Assembly (NCBI GenBank): GCA_030606765.1
Contig: JAUWFX010000127.1
Coordinates: 1-5,149, forward strand
Source: Dehalococcoidia bacterium
GTDB taxonomy: Bacteria; Chloroflexota; Dehalococcoidia; GIF9; AB-539-J10
Reading direction: 5' to 3'
Length of the DNA stretch: 5,149 nt
The notes below the pieces were generated by a model. The model searched no databases, was not told where the DNA came from, and worked only from the letters and a program-made list of their open reading frames with translations. Within the stretch, counting starts at the first letter, position 1. Every line of letters starts with the position of its first letter. A program made the translations under genes and the position numbers. Below are positions 1 through 4,618 of the stretch, one piece after another.

Positions 1-6
1 GAGGAG

Positions 7-43
7 ATTGCCGCGCTCCGCATTCGCTCCGCTCGCAATGACA
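7..43. repeat. GC-rich dispersed-type intergenic repeat (REP-like)
   Basis: The outer arms attgc (7-11) and gcaat (35-39) are inverted repeats. Between them the 8-mer cgctccgc occurs twice (14-21 and 25-32), and the element ends in aatgaca. This resembles the short palindromic elements, read on the other strand as tgtcattgcgagcg, that recur between genes in many metagenome-derived bacterial genomes; that comparison is from memory. The window starts just before it, so its left edge may be cut. No function is known to me. Confidence 0.5.
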
Positions 44-88
44 AATAAGGAAAAGGGATAAGAACGGTAAAGAAAGAAGGAGGGAAAA

Positions 89-1267
89 ATGAAGTTAACA
101 GTTATTGGACTGGGGCAGTGTGGCTGCCGGATTGCTGACCAGTTTGCCAGGCTAAATTTCAAGGCGCGTGGTCAACGCAAGGCTACCATAGCCCCCACCG
201 TCATTGCCGTGAATACAGACCAGGCAGACCTGACCGGGCTAAGGTTTATCAAGAACGACTACACACATCGAGTGCTCCTGGGCCTGCGCCAGACCCTGGG
301 ACACGGGGTAGGCAAGATAAACGAGCTAGGAGCTCAATTGGCCAAGGAGGACAGTGATAAGGTACTGGATGCCGTGAAAGCTACCCCCCAGTTTTACGAG
401 ACACATGCCTTTTTTCTCATAGCTGGCGCTGCCGGCGGCACGGGGTCGGGAGCGCTGCCCATAATAGCCAGGGCAGTTAAGGATAGATACATCAGCAAGC
501 CAGTCTATGCCCTGGTAGTTTTGCCTTTTGAGCATGAGCAGACCACAGAGTCCAGGAGCACATATAACACCGCCACTTGCCTGAAATCCACCTATGATGT
601 AGTGGATGCCATTTTTCTCATTGATAACCAGAGGTATGTGAGAAAGGATGCCAGTCTCGTTAGTAACATAGATAGAATAAACAGGATGATTGCCGAGCCT
701 TTCTATGATTTAATGTGCGCTGGCGAGGTGACTAAGGCCAAATATGTGGGTTCGCGGACGATAGACGCCGGGGACATAATTGCCAGCCTGGAGGGATGGA
801 CCACCATTGGCCTGGGGAGAACCGAGCTTCCTTCGTTCCGTTTCCCCTGGGAGATAAGGAAGAAGACTTTCCGCGACAAAGCTCTGGAAAGCTTCAGAGG
901 GACACAAGCCTTAGACGCCACCATCTCTGACCTTTCCCTCACTTGTGATTCCAAGGATGCCGGCAAAGCTATATATATCATATCTGGTCCGGAAAGAGAT
1001 CTGAATATGGACATGGTCAAGAGCGTTAGCGATTACATCAAGGAACTGGCACCCAACGCCCTGATTCGAGGCGGCGATTTTCCCGGAGAAAGGCACTTTA
1101 TCGACGTTACCTTGATATTATCCCAGTTATCCTTTGTACCCAAGATAAAAGAGTTTTACGAGCAAGCTACGCAGTATGCCAAAGAACATAAGGGACAGCT
1201 AGAGCAAACTAAGAAGAAGATTGCATCCCTGGCTGAGCTAAGCAAAGATTTGCCTAGCCTGGAATGA
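89..1267 (+). CDS. Divergent FtsZ/tubulin-family GTPase (CetZ/FtsZ-like)
   Basis: This 392-residue cytoplasmic protein is predicted to bind GTP and possibly form filaments. Visible motifs in order: glycine-rich N-terminal loop GLGQCGCRIAD (7-17), AVNTDQADL (40-48) like the FtsZ T3 region, the tubulin signature GAAGGTGSG (113-121), PFEHE (146-150) like the FtsZ ribose-binding region, N198 in a putative helix H7 (guanine contact), and TIDAGD (224-229) matching the T7 catalytic loop with D226 and D229 kept but the usual Asn replaced by Thr. Residues from about 240 on are divergent. The end is lysine-rich and lacks the FtsZ C-terminal peptide that binds FtsA and ZipA, so it is unlikely to be the main division FtsZ. 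The start is set by AAGGAGG at 77-83, five bases before ATG. It stands alone on this strand, convergent with the terminase. Family is confident; cellular role is unknown. Confidence 0.85.
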   Translation: MKLTVIGLGQCGCRIADQFARLNFKARGQRKATIAPTVIAVNTDQADLTGLRFIKNDYTHRVLLGLRQTLGHGVGKINELGAQLAKEDSDKVLDAVKATPQFYETHAFFLIAGAAGGTGSGALPIIARAVKDRYISKPVYALVVLPFEHEQTTESRSTYNTATCLKSTYDVVDAIFLIDNQRYVRKDASLVSNIDRINRMIAEPFYDLMCAGEVTKAKYVGSRTIDAGDIIASLEGWTTIGLGRTELPSFRFPWEIRKKTFRDKALESFRGTQALDATISDLSLTCDSKDAGKAIYIISGPERDLNMDMVKSVSDYIKELAPNALIRGGDFPGERHFIDVTLILSQLSFVPKIKEFYEQATQYAKEHKGQLEQTKKKIASLAELSKDLPSLE

Positions 1268-1286
1268 GGTCGGGACAAGCCCGACC
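1268..1286. repeat. Perfect hairpin directly after the FtsZ-like stop codon
   Basis: The arms ggtcggg and cccgacc form a 7-bp stem around the loop acaag, starting at the base after the TGA stop. No T-run follows on either strand, so it is not a standard intrinsic terminator, though it could slow polymerase or protect the ends of both convergent transcripts. The downstream bases ctacagaatgac resemble flanks of dispersed palindromic repeats. A second hairpin of the same design lies at 2814-2832. Confidence 0.65.
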
Positions 1287-1314
1287 CTACAGAATGACGC
1301 CAGGAGGCGCCTGC

Positions 1315-2688
1315 CTAGCTTTCCCTGAGCCAACCCTTTGCTTCCCTGGGGCTAAGACCTTCGGCGGCCTGGACCACCAGAGCCAGGCTCACGAGAAAAT
1401 CATCATGTCCTTCTTGAGGGTCAACATAGAAGTTCATCGTTTGGTTCGGGCGATATTGCGCCCTGGCTCTTTCCAGCTCAAACAGGGTCTCTTTATATTC
1501 CCTGGAGCCATCCTGCTTGTAAAATTTGAGCCTCCCGGAATTAACAAAGGACAATAGCTCAAAGCCCATATCGGATTTGCTCTTTGAGGTAATGACGAGT
1601 GGGATGACCCTGCTTCCCAGTTCCTTTCTGAGAAAGCTGGCTACAGGCTGACCAATGCCGGTGGCGTCCACCACTATCCTGTGGCAGTTCCAGACATTCC
1701 TAAGGATATCCGTCATCTGGGTATAAAGCTGGCTGTGGGGCGTTCCAGTCCACTGGTATTGTTCCACAACTTTCAACAGTGGCTGCGATGCGTTAGTGGC
1801 ATCCACCTCGGCAATGGTTATTACTGTGGAATCACATCCTCTTCCCCTATCACTGACAGGAGCGCCACCTCGTGTCATTTCCTGCTCACGTTCCCCGGCC
1901 AAATCTACGCCAGCAATATAAGTCCTCTTTCCCTCAGGCTGCGATTGCCTCTGGTGCTCTCCCAGCGCCAGAGCTACCTGCTGCCGTGACAGGAAGCCTC
2001 CGCCGTGGGTGATAGTTAATAAAGCATATTGAGTCCTGAACAGGGGATGCTCTTCGCCCAATCTTTGCCGCTCTGCCTGGACGAACTTGACATAGTCAGG
2101 ATTGTAGCGGCCTACCTCCTGCCAATCATATCTAAAGTGGCGCTTAATGCCGTCCTTTCTTTCCAGTTCCAGATTAGCCTGCCTTATCTCTTCCAGCAGG
2201 GTGCTATCGTCCCAGGTAGTGCCATAAAGAATCGTGGTCACGTTTGTAGCCGAACCCATGGGGCGGAATTCCCTGGTGTACTTCTCCTTGCTAACATCCT
2301 GCGATTCATCAATCTCCAGAAGTATGTCCGCGGTGTGTCCCACCACTGAAGACGAGCCCTCAGCCGACAGAAAGATGGCTTTAGCGTTGCCGAGTTGAAC
2401 AATATAACCCATCTGGAGACGATAAATGCCGTCAAAACCAAAATCATCCAGCCTCCGTTTCAATCTTTCTGTAGATATAATAGTTTGAGGCTTAAAAGTT
2501 GGGGAGCATTTTATAAGATTGCCTCCCCTGGCCATATATAGCGTCAACAACAGGACTTCCAGATGCGCTGAAAGCTCGTTTTTGCCCCCTTGCCTGGCAA
2601 TCTCCACAGAGAAGGTCAGTCCCATTCCCTTCTGGATAGAGTCCATAGCCGCCCGGGCCACTTCCAGTTGATAAGGTCTTAGCTTCAT
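1315..2688 (-). CDS. terL: Phage-type terminase large subunit (DNA-packaging ATPase-nuclease)
   Basis: This 457-residue protein matches the motor that cuts and pumps phage DNA into capsids. The ATPase half shows LRPYQ (3-7) near the N-terminus like an adenine-binding Q motif, a Walker A-like ARQGGKNE (31-38, with Asn after the lysine as in many terminases), Walker B ILLEIDESQ (122-130, D127 and E128), and TTILYGTTWD (151-160) as coupling motif. The nuclease half has the RNase H-fold acidic residues in VDLAG (D262), VVDATGIG (D341) and HDD (428-430). All key residues are present and the frame is open, so it appears intact. No good Shine-Dalgarno sequence precedes the ATG, and the start region is duplicated upstream at 2835-2854. 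It is the last gene of a minus-strand cassette with two small proteins; no portal, capsid or tail gene is in view. It may be a prophage relic, a domesticated nuclease or part of a mobile unit. Confidence 0.88.
   Translation of the reverse strand: MKLRPYQLEVARAAMDSIQKGMGLTFSVEIARQGGKNELSAHLEVLLLTLYMARGGNLIKCSPTFKPQTIISTERLKRRLDDFGFDGIYRLQMGYIVQLGNAKAIFLSAEGSSSVVGHTADILLEIDESQDVSKEKYTREFRPMGSATNVTTILYGTTWDDSTLLEEIRQANLELERKDGIKRHFRYDWQEVGRYNPDYVKFVQAERQRLGEEHPLFRTQYALLTITHGGGFLSRQQVALALGEHQRQSQPEGKRTYIAGVDLAGEREQEMTRGGAPVSDRGRGCDSTVITIAEVDATNASQPLLKVVEQYQWTGTPHSQLYTQMTDILRNVWNCHRIVVDATGIGQPVASFLRKELGSRVIPLVITSKSKSDMGFELLSFVNSGRLKFYKQDGSREYKETLFELERARAQYRPNQTMNFYVDPQEGHDDFLVSLALVVQAAEGLSPREAKGWLRES
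2669..2688. repeat. 20-bp direct repeat, copy 1 (terminase codons 1-7)
   Basis: This stretch, beginning tgataaggtc and ending tagcttcat, is identical over all 20 bp to 2835-2854. On the minus strand it reads ATG AAG CTA AGA CCT TAT plus two bases, encoding MKLRPY and most of Gln7. The match ends sharply on both sides, as expected for a duplication made by insertion or by slippage. Confidence 0.9.
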
Positions 2689-2834
2689 AGTGAGTTATAA
2701 GCCATCAGTCCCAATCGTGAAGGAAGGGATTCCTTCACGCCTCGAAAACACCTTCCAGTGATTTTGTAGTTGCCTGATTTATCAGGCCAATAGGGTGGAG
2801 GTGCGTTGGTTTAGGAGGGTACAAGACCCTCCCC
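2689..2834 (-). other. 146-bp block with three perfect hairpins between the direct repeats
   Basis: This block lies immediately 5' of the terminase ATG and is bracketed by the two 20-bp repeats. It contains three perfect stem-loops: 2716-2739 (10-bp stem, arm cgtgaaggaa, loop ggga), 2772-2787 (7-bp stem gcctgat/atcaggc, 2-nt loop) and 2814-2832 (7-bp stem ggagggt/accctcc, loop acaag). None is followed by a T-run on either strand. If transcribed it would be a structured 5' leader of the terminase message. Alternatives are a small non-autonomous inserted element or a cluster of dispersed repeats. I see no protein gene: the open frame over it only runs on from the duplicated start. Confidence 0.6.
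2814..2832. repeat. Hairpin with ACAAG loop, sibling of the one at 1268-1286
   Basis: The arms ggagggt and accctcc (7 bp) enclose the loop acaag. Stem length, loop sequence and orientation are the same as in the hairpin after the FtsZ-like gene, while the stem bases differ in a compensated way. This points to a repeat family conserved in structure. The two copies bracket the terminase gene. Confidence 0.6.
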
Positions 2835-2854
2835 TGATAAGGTCTTAGCTTCAT
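2835..2854. repeat. 20-bp direct repeat, copy 2 (displaced terminase start)
   Basis: This is an exact copy of 2669-2688. On the minus strand it again gives ATG and MKLRPY, but reading continues into the hairpin block as an unrelated short tail (GRVLYPPKP and on) that ends near 2735. It looks like a displaced copy of the terminase start, not a gene. The bases upstream of this copy may be the original leader of the terminase. Confidence 0.85.
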
Positions 2855-2869
2855 TAGAATAAAATCCCA

Positions 2870-3040
2870 ATATCTAAGCTCTAAACAAATCCTTGCAAAA
2901 TGCAAAAGGTAAAAATAAAAGTGCAAAATGACAGAGCAAAGGTAAAAATCTTTGCATTTTAAATTGTCATTTTGATTTTTGACCTTTGGTTTTTGATTTT
3001 CTACATTGTTTGGAATTTAGTGCTTAAGACTTAAGCTCTA
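2870..3040. repeat. AT-rich imperfect large palindrome (MITE-like repeat)
   Basis: Arms diverge from a centre near 2945. The inner stem is gcaaag (2936-2941) with ctttgc (2950-2955); the next is caaaatgaca (2924-2933) with tgtcattttg (2965-2974), both exact. Farther out, caaaaggtaaaaat (2903-2916) pairs imperfectly with the complement of about 2976-2995, and aaacaaat (2883-2890) with the complement of about 3003-3010. Direct echoes such as tgcaaaatg (2894-2902 and 2922-2930) add to the repeat character. Similar strings of caaaat-type words between genes occur in other uncultivated bacterial genomes, from memory. It would fold into a long hairpin in RNA between the 114-residue gene and the terminase. 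There is no coding signal. Confidence 0.6.
3022..3036. repeat. Near-perfect 7-bp-arm palindrome after the 114-residue gene
   Basis: The arms gcttaag and cttaagc are separated by a single base. Three more pairs (tag/cta) follow outside one mismatch, giving a dyad over 3018-3040. It sits 6-30 bp past the stop codon of the minus-strand gene at 3047. A one-base spacer favours a protein-binding site or a repeat end over an RNA hairpin. It forms the right edge of the AT-rich palindrome. Confidence 0.5.
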
Positions 3041-3046
3041 GCGTGC

Positions 3047-3391
3047 TTACTTGCTTGCTGCTTTAATTCCGATACCAACCCCCAGGGGCACAGCAACTTC
3101 GGTCAGGACTTTCTGGATGGCTTCCTTGAGAGACTTTTTCTGTTCCTTGGTAATTTGATATCGGGTTCTTACCAGCCGGGCTATGATATTGGCTGCCTCG
3201 AAATGCAGGTCAATGCGCTCCGGCTGTTCTTCCAGAAGTTCCCTGAGCTTTACTCTGAGAAGGGCAATTTCCTCGTCAATTCCTTCGACATGAGAAGCTT
3301 CCTCCAGTTCGAGCTTTTCCGCCTCATCCAGGGCCCGGCTATAGAAACCCCGTGGGCTACTCTTTCTCTTGCTTTTTCCTTCTGCTGCCAT
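3047..3391 (-). CDS. Small helical protein of the terminase cassette, function unknown
   Basis: This 114-residue protein has no signal peptide or membrane segment. The first 14 residues are basic (MAAEGKSKRKSSPR), followed by GFYSRALDEAEKLELEEASH (15-34) and a charged, heptad-like helical stretch over about 35-100 rich in Leu, Glu, Arg and Lys; the tail is small and hydrophobic (VAVPLGVGIGIKAASK). I recall similar proteins with a GFYSR motif near terminase genes, but cannot verify it. By position and size it could act as a small terminase subunit or DNA-binding partner; this is inference. ATG at 3391 is the first usable start after an in-frame stop near 3420, but it has no clear ribosome binding site. 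Its first 35 bases overlap the end of the upstream 58-residue gene, which suggests translational coupling. Confidence 0.72.
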   Translation of the reverse strand: MAAEGKSKRKSSPRGFYSRALDEAEKLELEEASHVEGIDEEIALLRVKLRELLEEQPERIDLHFEAANIIARLVRTRYQITKEQKKSLKEAIQKVLTEVAVPLGVGIGIKAASK

Positions 3392-3533
3392 AATACTTAC
3401 TACGGGGTCCCTGAAAATCCGCAGAATTTTGGGGGGTTTTTACCGAGGCTTTGACCAAGCCATAGACGAGGACATGAGCTGCCAGGTTATAATCCTGCTT
3501 CTGAAGAGCCGCCGGCAATAGTTTCAAACTCAA
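3357..3533 (-). CDS. 58-residue protein, TTG start, first gene of the terminase cassette
   Basis: Translation from TTG at 3533 gives a 58-residue protein that begins MSLKLLPAALQKQDYNLAAH, continues VLVYGLVKASV and ends in a basic tail with GSRRKKQEKE, stopping at TAG (3357-3359). The N-terminal half is predicted helical, the C-terminal half basic and probably flexible. Support comes from three sources: AAGGA at 3541-3545 seven bases before TTG, a consensus-like promoter about 50 bases upstream, and the overlap with the next gene. Two in-frame TAA stops farther upstream rule out a longer form, and no ATG or GTG is available. I do not recognise a characterised family. A nucleic-acid-binding accessory protein or a regulator of the cassette would fit its charge. 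It could be spurious, but the combined signals favour a real gene. Confidence 0.58.
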   Translation of the reverse strand: MSLKLLPAALQKQDYNLAAHVLVYGLVKASVKTPQNSADFQGPRSKYYGSRRKKQEKE

Positions 3534-3537
3534 TTTA

Positions 3538-3545
3538 CTTTCCTT
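3538..3545 (-). promoter_or_regulatory. Ribosome binding site for the TTG-started gene
   Basis: The minus strand reads AAGGAAAG here, then TAAA, then TTG. The core AAGGA is seven bases from the start codon, which is optimal, and it favours TTG at 3533 over the in-frame TTG two codons later. Confidence 0.55.
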
Positions 3546-3563
3546 ATTGAACCCTTATTACCC

Positions 3564-3580
3564 ATTTAGCGAAGCTAAAT
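3564..3580 (-). promoter_or_regulatory. Palindromic candidate operator at the cassette transcription start
   Basis: The arms atttagc and gctaaat (7 bp, perfect) are separated by gaa. The dyad overlaps the last two bases of the -10 box and covers the expected start site near 3572. A dimeric repressor bound here would block the promoter. Alternatively it would form a small stem-loop at the 5' end of the mRNA that affects stability or translation. Confidence 0.45.
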
Positions 3581-3607
3581 TATAGCACAGGTGTTCTAAA
3601 GAGGCAA
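3579..3607 (-). promoter_or_regulatory. Sigma-70-type promoter of the terminase cassette
   Basis: On the minus strand the -10 box is a perfect TATAAT (3579-3584), preceded by TGC, giving an extended -10. The -35 box is TTGCCT (3602-3607, four of six matches to TTGACA), with a 17-bp spacer. It lies in the 89-bp gap after the phosphate transporter gene and directs transcription into the three cassette genes. It is the strongest promoter-like signal I see in the window. Confidence 0.7.
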
Positions 3608-3622
3608 AGGAGTTTTGTCACC

Positions 3623-4618
3623 TCAGAAGGCAATCTTCAGAAGCGACGCTATTATCCAGCCGAGGGCACCACATATCGGGAAGGTTAAAATCCAGGCCAG
3701 CACGATATTCTTGGTTACTCCCCACCTTACTGCGGAAAGGCGCTTCGTGGCACCCACCCCCATTGTAGCTGTCGTAGCACAATGAGTGGTGCTTACGGGA
3801 ATACCCAGGCGCGAAGCTATCTCAATGACAGTAGCCGCTACGGCATCGGTGGCAAAGCCATGGATGGGCTGCATGGTAGTAATCTTCATCCCCACAGTTC
3901 TAATAACTCGCCAGCCGCCCATAGCGATGCCCGAGCTAATGGCTAAAGCGGATACGATTATTACCCACCACGGGATATTGTCCCATAGCTCGACCCGTCC
4001 AGTATGAATCACCAGCGCCATGGTGATGACACCTATGGGCATCTGACCATCATTTTTGCCGTGGCTATAAGCTAAAAAAGCGGTAGTAAGCCATTGCAGA
4101 CGGCTGAAGACAACTCTCATTCTGGCTGGAGCGCTTCGGCGAGATGCCCAGAGCAGGACAACCATAAGTACAAAGCCACCGATGAAACCCAGAGTAGGAG
4201 CAGCAACCACTGATGCCCCAATCCGTCCCAGGACACTCCATTTCACTGCCTCACTGCCCACCACCACTACCCCCGCCGCTGCCAGCCCTGTGACAAAGCT
4301 ATGGCTTATACTTACCGGCAGACCCAAACGAGTAGCTATAGTTCCCCAGACGATAACCGCGGCTAAGGCAGCAATCACTGTTAAATATGAGATTGCCTCA
4401 GGGACTAAAATCCCCTTGCCGATGGTTATAGCTACGGCAGTGCCTGTAGCGGCACCAGCGAACTCGCAAAAGGCAGCCAGTATTATGGCGTTTCGAGGTG
4501 AAAGAGCCCGGGAACCAATTGAAGCAGCGACAGCATTGGCAGCGTCATTAAAACCATTAACTACACCAAAGCCGATGGCTGCCGCAATTACCAGAACCAG
4601 CAGAGCGAGCTCAGGCAT
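3623..4618 (-). CDS. pit: PiT-family inorganic phosphate transporter
   Basis: This is an inner-membrane phosphate permease of the PiT (PF01384) family, which couples phosphate uptake to a cation gradient. The 331 residues are typical of the short bacterial form. Both halves of the internal duplication are visible: GFNDAANA (22-29) and GLPVSISHS (99-107) in the first, AYSHGKNDGQM (183-193) and GIPVSTTHC (272-280) in the second. About ten hydrophobic segments span the protein, with a short basic stretch at about 159-172 (SRRSAPARMR) as a central cytoplasmic loop. Whether the cation is H+ or Na+ cannot be told here. The ATG lies inside the end of the upstream DUF47 gene (8-bp overlap) with no strong ribosome binding site of its own, so translation is probably coupled. 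No clear terminator follows; readthrough into the terminase cassette is possible. Confidence 0.93.
   Translation of the reverse strand: MPELALLVLVIAAAIGFGVVNGFNDAANAVAASIGSRALSPRNAIILAAFCEFAGAATGTAVAITIGKGILVPEAISYLTVIAALAAVIVWGTIATRLGLPVSISHSFVTGLAAAGVVVVGSEAVKWSVLGRIGASVVAAPTLGFIGGFVLMVVLLWASRRSAPARMRVVFSRLQWLTTAFLAYSHGKNDGQMPIGVITMALVIHTGRVELWDNIPWWVIIVSALAISSGIAMGGWRVIRTVGMKITTMQPIHGFATDAVAATVIEIASRLGIPVSTTHCATTATMGVGATKRLSAVRWGVTKNIVLAWILTFPICGALGWIIASLLKIAF

Noticed and set aside
1268..1286. Intrinsic terminator for the FtsZ-like gene
   Set aside because: The stem is good but no T-run follows on either strand, so I call it a repeat-type hairpin only.
1264..2349. Plus-strand frames of 97, 102 and 106 residues antisense to the terminase
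   Set aside because: No ribosome binding sites or recognisable domains, and they oppose a conserved ATPase-nuclease coding sequence.
2716..2739. Intrinsic terminator inside the terminase leader
   Set aside because: The 10-bp stem lacks a following T-run on both strands, and the minus-strand downstream bases begin attggg.
2669..2854. Repeat pair as the start of a CRISPR array
   Set aside because: There are only two copies with a 146-bp separation, and one is terminase coding sequence; there is no array and no cas gene.
2735..2926. 63-residue minus-strand frame containing a second MKLRPYQ
   Set aside because: It runs through the AT-rich repeat, the duplicated terminase start and the hairpin block, with no ribosome binding site and no sensible protein composition. 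It is explained by the duplication.
3155..3454. 99-residue plus-strand frame
   Set aside because: It is antisense to both small cassette genes, has no ribosome binding site, and its end lies in the coding overlap region.
4611..4618. 8-bp overlap of DUF47 and phosphate transporter genes as an unusual feature
   Set aside because: Overlapping DUF47-PiT pairs are common in bacteria, so this is ordinary operon coupling.
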